Assembly: GCA_022653075.1 (NCBI GenBank)
Contig: JALCSB010000015.1
Span: forward strand, 1 to 43,680
From: Intestinimonas sp.
GTDB taxonomy: Bacteria > Bacillota > Clostridia > Oscillospirales > Oscillospiraceae
Direction: 5' to 3'
Length of the DNA stretch: 43,680 bases
In this document: piece by piece, positions 1-11,830 of the stretch
Layout: each line of letters opens with the position of its first letter
How positions within the stretch are numbered: the first letter of the stretch is position 1
The notes under the pieces: generated by a model
Told to the model about the DNA's origin: nothing
Databases searched by the model: none
What the model saw: only the letters and a program-made list of their open reading frames with translations
Program-made: the position numbers and the translations under genes

Positions 1-89
1 AGTATGCGTATCTCTGGTACAACCAGATTCGTCCGCACTCTTATAACAACTATTTGACACCGCTGGAGGCACGAAATTTGTTAGACTAA
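1..89 (+). CDS. IS3-family transposase, C-terminal fragment (cut by window edge)
   Basis: Reading from base 3, the open frame encodes about 28 residues ending at TAA 87-89: YAYLWYNQIRPHS followed by NNYLTPLEARN and LLD. The pattern YN-x-IRPH-x(n)-L-TP-x-E is the conserved end of the rve integrase domain of IS3/IS150-type transposases, just after the DDE catalytic core. The rest of the gene lies outside the window, so it cannot be told whether the element is intact. Family assignment rests on this short motif only. Confidence 0.7.
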   Translation, partial: YAYLWYNQIRPHSYNNYLTPLEARNLLD

Positions 90-127
90 ATTAGACTGTG
101 GTGTTACAAAAATTCTTGACCATGACA
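1..127 (+). mobile_element. Right end of an IS3-like insertion sequence (boundary tentative)
   Basis: About 40 bases follow the transposase stop. IS3-family ends usually finish in CA, and a CA at 126-127 is a plausible terminus, but the left inverted repeat and the target duplication are outside the window, so the boundary is a guess. The element sits directly upstream of the SPFH operon promoter. Confidence 0.35.
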
Positions 128-164
128 GTCACGCAAATTAATACTGTACGACTATTATCGCACA

Positions 165-193
165 TTGCATAATTTTACCGGTGGTGATATGAT
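165..193 (+). promoter_or_regulatory. Putative sigma-A promoter of the SPFH operon
   Basis: TTGCAT (165-170) and TATGAT (188-193) are separated by 17 bases, about 40 bases upstream of the SPFH start codon. The -10 fits the consensus well and the -35 fairly. The B. subtilis counterpart operon (ydj) is SigW-controlled; I see no convincing ECF-type promoter here. Confidence 0.45.
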
Positions 194-234
194 TCTATAT
201 AGATTGTTTTAAAACAGCTTGTGGGGGTTTATTT

Positions 235-1536
235 ATGTCAATTGTTGAAGTTGTAAAATACAATGGCACTCCAGACGTATTCGCATGGAAGTATCCAAGT
301 GAAGAACTTGGCACCTGGACGCAACTGATTGTAAATGAATCTCAGGAAGCCATCCTTTTTAAAAGCGGCATAGCTTTGGATGTGTTCGGAAGCGGCAGAC
401 ATACGCTCGAAACCGCCAATATCCCGCTTTTAAATAAAATTATAAACCTTCCGTTTGGTGGCCGGTCCCCGTTTACCGCGGAAGTTTGGTATGTTAATAA
501 AGTCTTTTCTCTTGACATCAAGTGGGGTACGGCAACGCCAATACAGCTTCAAGACCCCAAATACGGCGTTTTTGTTCCTGTCCGCTCCTATGGGCAGTTT
601 GGCATAAGAGTTGACGATTCAAAAAAATTCTTAATCAAACTTGTTGGTACCATGCAGGTTCTGGATAAGACAAGTATAATTAAGTTTTTCCGTGGCCTAT
701 ATACTACAAAAGTGAAAGATACCATATCTTCCTATCTTGTTCAGAAACAGATCAGTGTTCTTGAAATTAATGCCTATTTGGATGAGATATCAGATTACAT
801 GAAGGAACGGGTGGAACCCGTCCTCAAAGAATACGGCATTGAATTGGTTAATTTCTATGTAAATGATATCAGTATTCCTGAAGATGATACGGCAGTAATA
901 AAGCTTAAGGATGCTCTGGCCAAACGTGCCGAAATGAATATTATCGGGTACAATTATCAGCAGGAACGTTCTTTTGATACGCTGGAAGGAGCGGCTACCA
1001 ATCCGGGATCGAATTCAGCCGGATTTATGGGCGCAGGTCTGGGCCTCGGCATGGGCGTAGGAGTCGGCGGCGCTATTGGAGGACAGTTTGGAGGTATCGC
1101 AAAGCAGATTGACACCAATGCAGCGGGGACAGCGGAATGCCCGAAGTGTCATTGCAGTATGGATAAGTCGATGCGCTTTTGTCCCGGCTGCGGTTATGAT
1201 ACGCAACGTTCAAAAAGCAACGGCAACAATAATCTGGTGAAATGCAGCTCCTGCGGTACAATGTATAGTAAAGAAGTTAAATTTTGCCCGGAATGCGGAA
1301 ACAAATATAATCCATGCCCAGAATGCGGCGCCGATTTACCCGAAAGCGCTTCAAAATGTGAGAACTGCGGCTATGAAATGCTCCCCCTATGCCCGCACTG
1401 CGGGAAACCGCTGGTCCATAAAAATCAAAAATTCTGTGCTGAATGCGGGATGCCTCTTTCGAAAAAGTGTCCAAACTGTAACACTGAAATTAAAGGCAAT
1501 CCGAAATTTTGCCCAGAATGCGGCGCAAAACTTTAA
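235..1536 (+). CDS. SPFH-domain protein with five C-terminal zinc ribbons (YdjI-like)
   Basis: 433 aa. Residues about 1-235 form an SPFH/band-7 domain of the YdjI (older name virion core protein-like) type, with no obvious membrane segment. A Gly-rich linker (about 262-285, GAGLGLGMGVGVGG) follows. The last 135 residues hold ten CxxC knuckles (CPKC, CPGC, CSSC, CPEC, CPEC, CENC, CPHC, CAEC, CPNC, CPEC), enough for five zinc ribbons. In B. subtilis, YdjI is a membrane-associated scaffold in the SigW-regulated ydjFGHI operon with the PspA paralogue YdjF. Here it is followed by two small membrane proteins, matching the GHI part, but no PspA-like gene is present. The start is the ATG with the upstream G-rich GTGGGGG site. 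A role in membrane stress or organisation is inferred from the family. Confidence 0.8.
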   Translation: MSIVEVVKYNGTPDVFAWKYPSEELGTWTQLIVNESQEAILFKSGIALDVFGSGRHTLETANIPLLNKIINLPFGGRSPFTAEVWYVNKVFSLDIKWGTATPIQLQDPKYGVFVPVRSYGQFGIRVDDSKKFLIKLVGTMQVLDKTSIIKFFRGLYTTKVKDTISSYLVQKQISVLEINAYLDEISDYMKERVEPVLKEYGIELVNFYVNDISIPEDDTAVIKLKDALAKRAEMNIIGYNYQQERSFDTLEGAATNPGSNSAGFMGAGLGLGMGVGVGGAIGGQFGGIAKQIDTNAAGTAECPKCHCSMDKSMRFCPGCGYDTQRSKSNGNNNLVKCSSCGTMYSKEVKFCPECGNKYNPCPECGADLPESASKCENCGYEMLPLCPHCGKPLVHKNQKFCAECGMPLSKKCPNCNTEIKGNPKFCPECGAKL

Positions 1537-1557
1537 TGAACAAGGAGGATGATTGAA

Positions 1558-2265
1558 ATGGGGGGTAGACGAAATATAATAACTGCCGTTATTGGCGCAT
1601 TCGTTATTGCATTGACATTCGTTCTTTATTTTCTAATTGTCAGAAATCCGGAAATCATGGATTGGATTGGCCTGATTTTTATTCTAATAGCTGAAATCAG
1701 TCTGTTTGGTGGACTGATAGCAACCGATATCAAAGCGAGGCAATCGACCGGCGTTATGCTCAGATCAGGCGCTTATAGTGTATTAATTGTTTATACTGCT
1801 GTCGCCGTTATACTATCCATCCTGTTTCTTTCTGTACCTGGTTTGAGAGATGATATCAGGCTGTTTATTGCAGTACAAATTGTTATAATTGCAGTAACGG
1901 CAATCATTCTTCTGCTTATTATTGCAGGAAGCAGGGCGGTTGCTAACAGCAACAAAGCTGCGGAACAGTCCGTTTCAAGTATGTATGGACTGATGAACAA
2001 AGTTATGGCCATGAAGGATGATTCCAAAAATTTGCAATATTCCGATTCACTTGGTAAAATCTATGAGGCAATAAAATACAGTGACCTTTCGTCTGCTACA
2101 GCACAGGATGATGCCCTGTCCGATAAAATCATTAAACTGGAAAGCATCTTGTCATCAGACATTGACGATAAGACAGAGAAGGTGACGCAAATTATTAACG
2201 ATATTCTATTGTTGGTAAAGCAGAAAACAGCTGATCTGAAAGCCAGAAAGAGTGGAGTGATATAA
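1558..2265 (+). CDS. Predicted four-helix membrane protein in the SPFH operon
   Basis: 235 aa. Four hydrophobic stretches occur near residues 6-26, 35-55, 72-94 and 103-125. A soluble C-terminal half follows (about 127-235), Lys/Asp/Ser-rich and likely helical. No enzymatic motif is visible. An in-frame ATG at 1549 lies directly against the AAGGAGG site (1542-1548), so the ATG at 1558, nine bases downstream of that site, is preferred. Its position directly after the SPFH gene suggests it belongs to the YdjH/YdjG class of membrane partners. I do not recognise a more specific family. Confidence 0.65.
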   Translation: MGGRRNIITAVIGAFVIALTFVLYFLIVRNPEIMDWIGLIFILIAEISLFGGLIATDIKARQSTGVMLRSGAYSVLIVYTAVAVILSILFLSVPGLRDDIRLFIAVQIVIIAVTAIILLLIIAGSRAVANSNKAAEQSVSSMYGLMNKVMAMKDDSKNLQYSDSLGKIYEAIKYSDLSSATAQDDALSDKIIKLESILSSDIDDKTEKVTQIINDILLLVKQKTADLKARKSGVI

Positions 2266-2820
2266 GTGAATACAAAGAACCGTTCGAAATCAGTTGTAAT
2301 TATCAGCACCATAATCAGTAAAATACAAATTATCCTTGGCGGGCTTTTGATTTTAATTTTTACCATTTCGTTGATCGGTTTAATCGACGCTCCGGATACC
2401 TTTTCTTTAATTATTGAAATAATTCTTCTTATCCTTTCTGTTTTTTTGCTGTATAAAGGGATTAATAGAGGTAAATTGATAAAGCTTTTTAAAAATTATG
2501 TCCAGAGGCTTTCAACCGATTGCACGCATTCAATTTCCCTTTTGGCAGATAATACAGGTACCTCAGTCGATGTGGTAAAAAGCAATCTTCAAAAAATGAT
2601 TTCAAAAAACTATTTTTTGAATGCTTATATTGACGAAAAACGAAACTGTATTGTATTCCCTCAGGCGGGTGAAACCGAACCTACCGTATCTTCGGAATCT
2701 TCCGCAGCCGATTCCGATGTGGAATATCAAACTGTAATTTGCAAAGGCTGTGGGGCGGAAAATAAAATTCCAATTGGCTCTACCAGAGAATGCGAGTACT
2801 GTGGTTCTTTATTGGAATAG
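2266..2820 (+). CDS. Membrane protein with C-terminal zinc ribbon (YdjG-like)
   Basis: 184 aa, starting with GTG immediately after the TAA of the preceding gene, with GGAG eight bases upstream. Two hydrophobic segments (about residues 12-36 and 41-64) are followed by a soluble region (about 75-130) that resembles a small helical/winged-helix fold (STDCTHSISLLADNTGTS...). A zinc ribbon lies at the very end (CKGC-x(13)-CEYC). Such TFIIB-type zinc-ribbon membrane proteins accompany SPFH/YdjI proteins in Firmicutes. It is the last gene of the operon and is followed by a strong terminator. A function as a membrane adaptor for the SPFH scaffold is inference. Confidence 0.65.
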   Translation: MNTKNRSKSVVIISTIISKIQIILGGLLILIFTISLIGLIDAPDTFSLIIEIILLILSVFLLYKGINRGKLIKLFKNYVQRLSTDCTHSISLLADNTGTSVDVVKSNLQKMISKNYFLNAYIDEKRNCIVFPQAGETEPTVSSESSAADSDVEYQTVICKGCGAENKIPIGSTRECEYCGSLLE

Positions 2821-2850
2821 ACCGTATATTACATACTACAAACATTCTAT

Positions 2851-2907
2851 AAAAGACCCCGGGCGGGATTCCCATTTAGTCTCAGGGAATCCCGCCCGGG
2901 GTCTTTT
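2851..2907. terminator. Bidirectional intrinsic terminator, perfect 23-bp arms
   Basis: Arms at 2851-2873 and 2885-2907 are exact reverse complements, with an 11-base loop. The arms begin with AAAA and end with TTTT, so both strands have a GC-rich stem followed by U residues. It separates the + strand SPFH operon from the convergent - strand ATPase operon. Confidence 0.9.
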
Positions 2908-2950
2908 CGCATCAACGGTGTTCGGGTTAAAACAGGGTCAAATTCCGTTC

Positions 2951-3664
2951 TCAGCCCTCGTCCGGAGCGCCGCTTTTCTCCTCGAACGCCTTGATGGCGC
3001 TGGCTTCCTGCTCCCGTTTGGCCTCAATGGCCTCCTTCAGGAGCATATCCTTCACCTTCATCAGACGAATGGTGGAGGCGCGTTCGTTTTCATCCAGTTT
3101 CATCGTAATATATTTGATGTTCTCCTCCATCGTGGGAATCATCACATATTCCAATGCATTGACACGGCGGCGGGTTTTTTCGATTTCCTCGGCCAGTAAC
3201 TGGGAGGCTTTCTCAATCTGAGCCAGCTTCAGCATATCCTGGAACACCTCGGACAGAGCATCTACCGCGTCATCCAGCGAACCGGAGGTAGCGGCAAAGC
3301 CATAGGGATATACATCGCCTGGGTCCTGATTTTTCGTTTGAAAACGGTAGACAGGCACCTCCACGGACATGATGTTCTGAAAACTCATGTCCAACTCCAC
3401 ACTCTGCTTAGGGTAGAGTAATGACTGTTCCAGCATTTTAGTGGACATAAGGGCGGAGGCCACGGTAAAGGATGCATGGGCCCGCATAAGAGATTGCTCC
3501 ACTTTGGCGCGGACGGTGCGGTTTTCCCGCACCACATCCATAAACTGCTTCATCAGTTCGTCGCGCTTGTCTTTCAACAGCTTGTGTCCCCGTATGGCGG
3601 TGCGCAGCCGGCCTTTAAGCCGGGTCAGTTCCATTCGGGTGGGGTTCACAGTGGTTGCCGGCAT
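2951..3664 (-). CDS. ntpD: V-type ATPase subunit D (central stalk)
   Basis: 237 aa, a typical length for the bacterial/archaeal V/A-type D subunit. The family start is present (NPTRMELTRLKGRL, then HKLLKDKRDEL), and long amphipathic helices at both ends form the rotating coiled-coil shaft, as in the gamma subunit of F-ATPases. It couples hydrolysis in the A3B3 head to rotation of the membrane ring. It is the last gene of the operon, 13 bases after subunit B, with its own AAGGGGG site. The C-terminal 30 residues are Glu/Lys-rich. Confidence 0.93.
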   Translation of the reverse strand: MPATTVNPTRMELTRLKGRLRTAIRGHKLLKDKRDELMKQFMDVVRENRTVRAKVEQSLMRAHASFTVASALMSTKMLEQSLLYPKQSVELDMSFQNIMSVEVPVYRFQTKNQDPGDVYPYGFAATSGSLDDAVDALSEVFQDMLKLAQIEKASQLLAEEIEKTRRRVNALEYVMIPTMEENIKYITMKLDENERASTIRLMKVKDMLLKEAIEAKREQEASAIKAFEEKSGAPDEG

Positions 3665-3677
3665 TTATGACACCCCC

Positions 3678-5060
3678 TTAGTCCTTTTTCTTGGGCAGAT
3701 ACTTCTCGATCAGCTCCGGCTTGATCCGCTTCAGCTCGCCCACAGGCAACATGGACAGTAGTTCCCAGCCCAGATTCAAGGTCTCTTCGATAGACCGGTT
3801 TTCATCATTGCCCTGAGCGACATAGCGCTTTTCAAACTCATCGGCAAATTTGGCATACAGCAGATCGGTGGGGCTGAGGGCGGCCTCGCCCAGGATGGAC
3901 ATCAGTTCCTTGTTCTCCTTGCCTGTGGCGTAGGCGGCAAAGAGCTGGTTCATGGTTCCGGCGTGATCCTCGCGGGTTTTGCCCTCGCCGATTCCCTTTT
4001 CTTTCAGACGGGACAGGCTGGGCAGCACATCTACCGGCGGGTTAACACCCTTGCGGTACAGCTCCCGGGAGAGAATAATCTGACCCTCGGTGATATAGCC
4101 GGTCAGGTCCGGGATGGGGTGCGTCTTGTCATCCTCGGGCATGGTAAGAATGGGGATCATCGTAATGGAGCCGGGGTAGCCCAGGCGGCGGCCGGCCCGT
4201 TCATACATGGTAGCCAAGTCGGTGTACAGATAGCCGGGGTAGCCGCGGCGGCCGGGGACTTCCTTTTTGGCGGCGGAAACCTCGCGCAGCGCTTCGGCGT
4301 AGTTGGTGATATCCGTCAGGATAACCAGGACGTGCATGCCCTTTTCAAAGGCCAGATATTCCGCCGCCGTCAAGGCCATACGGGGGGTGGCGATTCGCTC
4401 CACGGCGGGGTCATTGGCCAGATTGGTAAACAGCACGGTGCGGTCAATGGCACCGGTGCGGCGGAAGTCGGAGATAAAGAAATCCGACTCCTCAAACGTG
4501 ATGCCGATCGCGGCAAATACCACGGCAAAATTGGATGCGTCGCCGCCCAGCACCCTAGCCTGACGGGCAATCTGCGCGGCCAGCGCCGCGTGGGGCAGGC
4601 CGGATCCGGAGAAGATAGGAAGCTTTTGGCCTCGAACCAACGTATTGAGGCCGTCAATGGTCGACACACCCGTCTGAATAAACTCGTTGGGGTAGTCACG
4701 GGCGGCGGGGTTCATCGGCAGACCGTTGATATCCCGGTGCTCCTCGGCCAGAATGGCGGGGCCTCCATCGATGGGCTGGCCCATGCCGTTAAAAACACGG
4801 CCCAGCATATCGCCGGACACAGCCAGCTCCAACGGATGCCCCAAAAAGCGGATTTTGGACTGGGCCAGATTAATTCCGGCGGAGGACTCAAACAGCTGGA
4901 CCACAGCATCGTCTCCATTGACCTCCAGCACCTTGCAGCGGCGGACGCTGCCGTCGGGCAGCTCGATCTCGCCCAGTTCATCGTAGGTAACTCCCTTGAC
5001 CTTTTTGACCACCATCAGAGGGCCGTTGACCTCCTGAATGGTACGATATTCATGGATCAT
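3678..5060 (-). CDS. ntpB: V-type ATPase subunit B (non-catalytic head subunit)
   Basis: 460 aa, standard for the family. It lacks a classical Walker A loop and instead has the B-type sequence [19 protein letters not shown], and it retains the head-domain segment [24 protein letters not shown]. It forms the A3B3 hexamer with subunit A. Its ATG overlaps the stop codon of the A gene (ATGA, bases 5057-5060), which implies translational coupling and helps to match A and B amounts. Confidence 0.95.
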   Translation of the reverse strand: MIHEYRTIQEVNGPLMVVKKVKGVTYDELGEIELPDGSVRRCKVLEVNGDDAVVQLFESSAGINLAQSKIRFLGHPLELAVSGDMLGRVFNGMGQPIDGGPAILAEEHRDINGLPMNPAARDYPNEFIQTGVSTIDGLNTLVRGQKLPIFSGSGLPHAALAAQIARQARVLGGDASNFAVVFAAIGITFEESDFFISDFRRTGAIDRTVLFTNLANDPAVERIATPRMALTAAEYLAFEKGMHVLVILTDITNYAEALREVSAAKKEVPGRRGYPGYLYTDLATMYERAGRRLGYPGSITMIPILTMPEDDKTHPIPDLTGYITEGQIILSRELYRKGVNPPVDVLPSLSRLKEKGIGEGKTREDHAGTMNQLFAAYATGKENKELMSILGEAALSPTDLLYAKFADEFEKRYVAQGNDENRSIEETLNLGWELLSMLPVGELKRIKPELIEKYLPKKKD

Positions 5061-6832
5061 GCCTCGTCCCCTCCCTTCGCGGCCACCGCTTCGATCTGCT
5101 GGGCCATGTCTTCGTTAATCTTAGCGTAGACCTTCTTGTACTGATTGGGCTCTACGCTCTTGGCGCGGCCGATGACTTCGCGTACGGGGATGGCAAACAG
5201 CTCATTCACATCCGCCTTCTTCTGAATGGCGGCACGGCACAGCTTATCATAATCCAGAATGATACTAAGCAGCTTTTCCTGCCGGTCGTAGGAGGAATAA
5301 CCGTCCACATCGGTGAAGGCGTTCTGCTGCAAAAAGTCCTCCCGGATCATACGGGCGGTTTCCAACGTGAGCTGATCGTTGGGGGACAGGGCGTCCTTAC
5401 CGACCAGCTGAACGATCTCATTCAGGCTGGCCTCTTCCTGAAGGATAGACATGGTTTTTTCACGATTAGCCATAAACTGGGGACCCAGCTTTTCATCATA
5501 CCAGTCCTTTAAGGAGTCCAGATACAGGGAGTAGGACCGCAGCCAGTTAATGGCGGGAAAGTGACGCTTGTAGGCCAAGCCGGAATCCAAAGCCCAGAAC
5601 ACCTTAACGATACGCATGGTGGCCTGGGAGACTGGCTCGGACAAATCGCCGCCTGGAGGGGACACGGCACCCACGGCGGTCAGAGACCCCCGGCGCTCAT
5701 CGGAACCGATACACTCCACGCTGCCGGCCCGCTCGTAAAACTGGGCCAGACGGGAGGACAGATAGGCGGGGTAACCCTCTTCACCGGGCATTTCTTCCAG
5801 ACGACCGGACATCTCACGCAGAGCCTCGGCCCAACGGGAGGTGGAGTCGGCAATGACGGCCACTGCGTAGCCCATATCTCGGAAATACTCGGCGATGGTA
5901 ATTCCGGTGTAAATAGAGGCCTCGCGGGCGGCCACCGGCATATCCGAGGTGTTGGCAATCAGTACCGTCCGTTTCATCAGAGACTCACCCGTACGCGGGT
6001 CAGTCAGCTCGGGAAACTCCCGCAGCACGTCGGTCATCTCGTTGCCGCGTTCCCCGCAGCCGATGTATACCACGATGTCCACATCGGACCATTTGGCCAG
6101 CTGGTGCTGCACCACGGTTTTGCCGGAACCGAAAGGCCCAGGTACGGCGGCGGTGCCGCCCTTTGCGATGGGGAACAAGGTATCAATAACGCGCTGGCCG
6201 GAACACAGGGGCGTTTTGGGGGGATATTTATGCTGATAGGGTCTGCCGACACGGACGGGCCAGTGCTGGACCATGGTCAGCTTCTGCTTTCCTCCATCCG
6301 CCAAAGTCAGCGTAGCCACAGCGTCGGTGACCACAAAGTCGCCCTCCCCAATGGAAGCTATGGTACCCTCCACCTTAGGCGGGACCATAATTTTATGAAG
6401 CACCACGGGGGTCTCCTGGACAGTGCCCAGTATGTCGCCTCCCTGGACCTTATCGCCTACCTTGGCCACAGGGGTAAAGTGCCATTTCTTTTCCCGGTTC
6501 AGGGCGGGAATCTCGACGCCGCGGGTAATGTTGGAGCCCGTCTTCTCCATGATCTCCTCCAGCGGGCGCTGGATGCCGTCATAAATATTCTCGATCAGAC
6601 CTGGCCCCAGCTCCACAGACAGAGGCGCGCCAGTGGTTTCCACCGCGGCACCCGGGCCCAGGCCAGAGGTTTCCTCATAGACCTGAATGGAAGCGGAATC
6701 CCCGTTCATGGTCAGGATTTCACCGATCAGACGCTGTTCGCCCACGCGGACCACGTCGGCCATATTGGCGTCGGACAGTCCCGTGGCCACGACCAGCGGT
6801 CCGGATACTTTTACGATCTTTCCGCTAGACAA
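5057..6832 (-). CDS. ntpA: V-type ATPase catalytic subunit A
   Basis: 591 aa from a TTG start preceded by GAGGAAAGAAGG; longer in-frame versions reach back to 6913 but lack a ribosome site and do not match the family N-terminus ([17 protein letters not shown]). The Walker A loop GPFGSGKT lies at about residues 232-239, the same position as in E. hirae NtpA. The catalytic region [11 protein letters not shown] and the V-type-specific non-homologous insert (about 110-200) are present. It hydrolyses or makes ATP in the soluble head. A 107-base gap separates it from the upstream gene, the largest inside this operon; I see no clear promoter there. Confidence 0.95.
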   Translation of the reverse strand: MSSGKIVKVSGPLVVATGLSDANMADVVRVGEQRLIGEILTMNGDSASIQVYEETSGLGPGAAVETTGAPLSVELGPGLIENIYDGIQRPLEEIMEKTGSNITRGVEIPALNREKKWHFTPVAKVGDKVQGGDILGTVQETPVVLHKIMVPPKVEGTIASIGEGDFVVTDAVATLTLADGGKQKLTMVQHWPVRVGRPYQHKYPPKTPLCSGQRVIDTLFPIAKGGTAAVPGPFGSGKTVVQHQLAKWSDVDIVVYIGCGERGNEMTDVLREFPELTDPRTGESLMKRTVLIANTSDMPVAAREASIYTGITIAEYFRDMGYAVAVIADSTSRWAEALREMSGRLEEMPGEEGYPAYLSSRLAQFYERAGSVECIGSDERRGSLTAVGAVSPPGGDLSEPVSQATMRIVKVFWALDSGLAYKRHFPAINWLRSYSLYLDSLKDWYDEKLGPQFMANREKTMSILQEEASLNEIVQLVGKDALSPNDQLTLETARMIREDFLQQNAFTDVDGYSSYDRQEKLLSIILDYDKLCRAAIQKKADVNELFAIPVREVIGRAKSVEPNQYKKVYAKINEDMAQQIEAVAAKGGDEA

Positions 6833-6939
6833 GTATATCGACCTTCTTTCCTCGAAGCGCAGCGCAGGCGGAACCGGGCGCGTCGCTCCGCCAAAATACC
6901 TTGTGCTGCACATAACTGTTTTTCGGTCTGCACCGCTTC

Positions 6940-7248
6940 TTATAAGATGTCGGCGCCTACGGCCCGCTCCACGGACTTGGTCACGTTTGACATCCCAATA
7001 CCCAAAGAGCCGCCCTTGCCGGGAATGAGGATGACGGCAGGCACCACCTCGTCTTTATAACGGGCAATGTCCGCCTCCAGCCCGGCAGCCAGCTGTTCCG
7101 TCATATAAATTATGGCGTAGTTCTCCCGTGCCAGTCGATGAAGACGCTGCCGGCCTTCTTCCCGATTTTTGACCGGGAAAACGTCCAGGCCCAGAGCCTT
7201 GAATCCCAGAACGCTGTCACGGTCACCCAAAACGGCAATCTTATACAT
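6940..7248 (-). CDS. ntpG: V-type ATPase subunit F (NtpG in E. hirae naming)
   Basis: 102 aa from ATG 7248 ([16 protein letters not shown], the normal start of the family); a GTG at 7257 would add three residues. This is the small central-stalk subunit that binds subunit D and regulates ATP hydrolysis. It has an alternating beta-alpha CheY-like fold and the conserved segment [11 protein letters not shown]. The start overlaps the 3' end of the C-subunit gene, so translation is probably coupled. Confidence 0.88.
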   Translation of the reverse strand: MYKIAVLGDRDSVLGFKALGLDVFPVKNREEGRQRLHRLARENYAIIYMTEQLAAGLEADIARYKDEVVPAVILIPGKGGSLGIGMSNVTKSVERAVGADIL

Positions 7249-8242
7249 AGGCGTCACGCAGCCTTTCCCGGATTGTGTCCGTGTCCAGGCCAGCCATCCG
7301 GCCGGTCATGATAATGCGAATGGTGGTCAGTTCCGCCTCTCGAGCGTAAAGATACCCGATGAGGGGCTGCTCGCCGAAAGCCACCCGCCTGCTCTGCGCC
7401 AGGTAGGCGGTTACCGCATTGTCACACAGGCGCTCAAATGCTGTTAGCGGCCCGCCCTCCATGGCTGCTGCGCCAGCGGAGGCTGCCTCCTCCAGCGGAG
7501 TGTGGACAAACAGCCCGACCAGATCCGTACTGCCCAGCGCCGCGGTAATCAGAGCGTCCGTTTTGATCTCGCCGCCGGAAATGAGGACCTGACGGAGAAA
7601 TTCAACTCCCCGCCCCATCCGTACCGACCGGACGGCGGAACGCAAATTGGCCGCGTCAATGGACAGACGGACAAAGCCGGTCAGAAATTCGCTTCCGGCC
7701 TGTTCTGCGGCTTCCAACAGCTCGGCGTAATACCCGCGGTCCATCACGATGTCGGCACTCTGCGGGTCGCCGGTCACAGCCAGGGTCTCCTTGGCCTGGG
7801 TCATAGCCTCCGTAAAGATCTTGCTGTACTGCCGCAGGTCCTCCTTTACAAAGTCGTCCCGCAGCCTGGCGGCCGGGTAGCGCCCGGCATCAATGAACAG
7901 CGGCTCGGGCTTTACGCCCCTGGCCTCCGCTTTCAGCAGCACTTTTGCATTGTGATAGTCATATTTGATGCGGAACACGTCGATAACGCCGGGGTCAGGC
8001 ACTCTGGAGCGCAGCTCGGAAAACAGTTTCAGCCTCGCCTCGTCCAGGCTGTACTCTACAGCCTCAGGGGTCAGGGCTGGAAACTCGCCGTACCCGCACT
8101 CCGTCAGTACCTTGGCTGCGTCCTCGACTGTGCGGGCATCCAACATCCGCTCCATCCGTTCGTGGGTGAGCAAGGTGTTCTCCAAAGCGTGGATCCGCCC
8201 GGAGAGATATAAATAGTCATATTCCCGAATTTTTTTTGACAA
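7241..8242 (-). CDS. ntpC: V-type ATPase subunit C (d-type, ring-to-shaft socket)
   Basis: 333 aa from a TTG codon at 8242 with AAAGGAGGG six bases upstream. A longer frame starting at ATG 8275 would place the ribosome site inside the gene and add an unconserved 11-residue tail, so TTG is preferred. The family signature at the start is YDYLYLSGRIHALENTLL, and the central part has YDYHNAKVLLKA. The subunit caps the membrane rotor ring and holds the D/F shaft. The gene is flanked by the subunit E and F genes. Confidence 0.9.
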   Translation of the reverse strand: MSKKIREYDYLYLSGRIHALENTLLTHERMERMLDARTVEDAAKVLTECGYGEFPALTPEAVEYSLDEARLKLFSELRSRVPDPGVIDVFRIKYDYHNAKVLLKAEARGVKPEPLFIDAGRYPAARLRDDFVKEDLRQYSKIFTEAMTQAKETLAVTGDPQSADIVMDRGYYAELLEAAEQAGSEFLTGFVRLSIDAANLRSAVRSVRMGRGVEFLRQVLISGGEIKTDALITAALGSTDLVGLFVHTPLEEAASAGAAAMEGGPLTAFERLCDNAVTAYLAQSRRVAFGEQPLIGYLYAREAELTTIRIIMTGRMAGLDTDTIRERLRDAYV

Positions 8243-8286
8243 TGGATACCCTCCTTTCCGTCCGCTTGGGGACAAACGCCGCGTCT

Positions 8287-8895
8287 TTAGTCAAACAGGG
8301 CCTTCGCTACCGACGCGGCCAGTTCGTCCCGCTGCACATGGATGAGGGTCTCAAAGGTGCAGTTCGTCTCCACCCGGTTTTCCCGGAGGATCAGGCCGCC
8401 CATCATGGGGCGGGACTCTTCCGACAGGGTCAGCTTACCAGGATGGGCATGGCTTCCTTCCTTTTCCAGAAGCTCATTGGCCCGGGCCACGATCTGTTTC
8501 CCGAAACGGGTCCGGTCCTTCTGGGAAAGAATGATCTGTTCCCGCCCAGTGTCGGAGGCCACCGCCGCCAGTTTGGCCAGTAACGCGATGTAGTCCGCAT
8601 CCGGCAGGCTCACCATATTCTTCATGGCCCGCTCAAAGGCCTTTTCAACCATTTCCTGCTTGGCGGCCAGCACCATCTTGCGGGCCTCCAACTGGGCCAC
8701 GCTGGCCAGACGCTCCTGACGGAGTGCGGCGCCGGCCGTCCCCTTTTGCAGGATAGCCTGCGTCTCACGCTCGGCCTGAGCCTTATAACGGGCGGTAATC
8801 TCCGCCGCCTCGCTTTGGGCCTTGGCGGTCAGCGCGTTGATCTCCTGTTGGGCATCCTGATCAATGCGGTCCGTGATCGTGTTGATTCCGTTCAT
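8287..8895 (-). CDS. ntpE: V-type ATPase subunit E (peripheral stalk)
   Basis: 202 aa. Residues 1-100 are a long charged helix (many Ala, Gln, Glu, Arg), and the C-terminal half is a globular domain with the conserved GG-x-I/L-R/E segment (MMGGLILRENR). It pairs with the small subunit encoded by the first gene of the operon to make the peripheral stalk that holds the head still. A good AGGGAGGG ribosome site lies before ATG 8895. Confidence 0.88.
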   Translation of the reverse strand: MNGINTITDRIDQDAQQEINALTAKAQSEAAEITARYKAQAERETQAILQKGTAGAALRQERLASVAQLEARKMVLAAKQEMVEKAFERAMKNMVSLPDADYIALLAKLAAVASDTGREQIILSQKDRTRFGKQIVARANELLEKEGSHAHPGKLTLSEESRPMMGGLILRENRVETNCTFETLIHVQRDELAASVAKALFD

Positions 8896-8911
8896 ATAAG
8901 AGGTCCCTCCC

Positions 8912-11368
<2,457 letters not shown>

Positions 11369-11369
<1 letters not shown>

Positions 11370-11683
11370 CAGATATCCACGACCCTTCTGATGATGAGTG
11401 CCGCCGCGTCCTCCAGCCGTCCTTCTGCGGCTTTGCGCAGGTCGTTACAGTCGGCCTGGGTCTCCTGCTCGACAGTCAGGGCATGCTCCGCAGCGGAGCG
11501 CTCCGCCCGCAACATCATATCTTTTGCCTGGGCCTGAGCTGCTTCGCGTGCGACTTTCAGCTTTTCCTGTCCGGCTCGCTCGGCGTCCGCCAGTAATTTC
11601 TTGGCCTGCGCCGTCGCGTCCGCTTTCCGCTGCTGGACCTGCTTTTCCGTTTCCGCCACTTTTTGGACTGCTTCCAAAGACAA
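11369..11683 (-). CDS. ntpF: V-type ATPase small peripheral-stalk subunit (NtpF; G/H-type)
   Basis: 104 aa, nearly all one long helix with heptad-like Ala/Lys/Glu/Gln composition (KQVQQRKADATAQAKKLLADAE), typical of the G/H/NtpF partner of subunit E. It starts at TTG 11683 with GGCGG and GAGG motifs upstream. It is the first gene of the nine-gene operon, as ntpF is in E. hirae. Similarity to other coiled-coil proteins makes sequence evidence alone weak; the operon position decides the call. Confidence 0.82.
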
Positions 11684-11712
11684 AATTCCTCACCGCCTTT
11701 CTTTTTACTCCA

Positions 11713-11732
11713 CGTGGAAGAATACTTCCACG
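11713..11732. repeat. 8-bp inverted repeat at the predicted ATPase transcription start
   Basis: CGTGGAAG and CTTCCACG are separated by AATA. The repeat lies just downstream of the predicted -10, so it could be an operator or a small 5'-end RNA hairpin. It overlaps the palindrome CCACGTGG at 11710-11717. Confidence 0.5.
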
Positions 11733-11741
11733 GTACTTAGT

Positions 11742-11770
11742 ATCATACATTCTTTCATTTTGAATTGCAA
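11742..11770 (-). promoter_or_regulatory. ntpF: Putative promoter of the V-ATPase operon
   Basis: On the - strand TTGCAA (11770-11765) and TATGAT (11747-11742) are spaced by 17 bases, about 60 bases upstream of the first ATPase gene. The region is AT-rich and contains no open frame. Confidence 0.55.
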
Positions 11771-11830
11771 TACATGAAGATATGATAATATTTTTTGTGC
11801 ATTTTCTATAAATCTATGCAATTTGTCATA

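Noticed and set aside
1015-1261. Small - strand frames inside the SPFH gene
   Set aside because: Cys-rich complement of the zinc-ribbon coding region; no start signal.
3963-5129. 388-codon + strand open frame
   Set aside because: Antisense to ntpB and the end of ntpA, with the same low-complexity composition.
5561-7060. 499-codon open frame on the + strand
   Set aside because: Antisense to ntpA; Gly/His/Gln-rich composition typical of the complement of a GC-rich gene, no ribosome site or domain.
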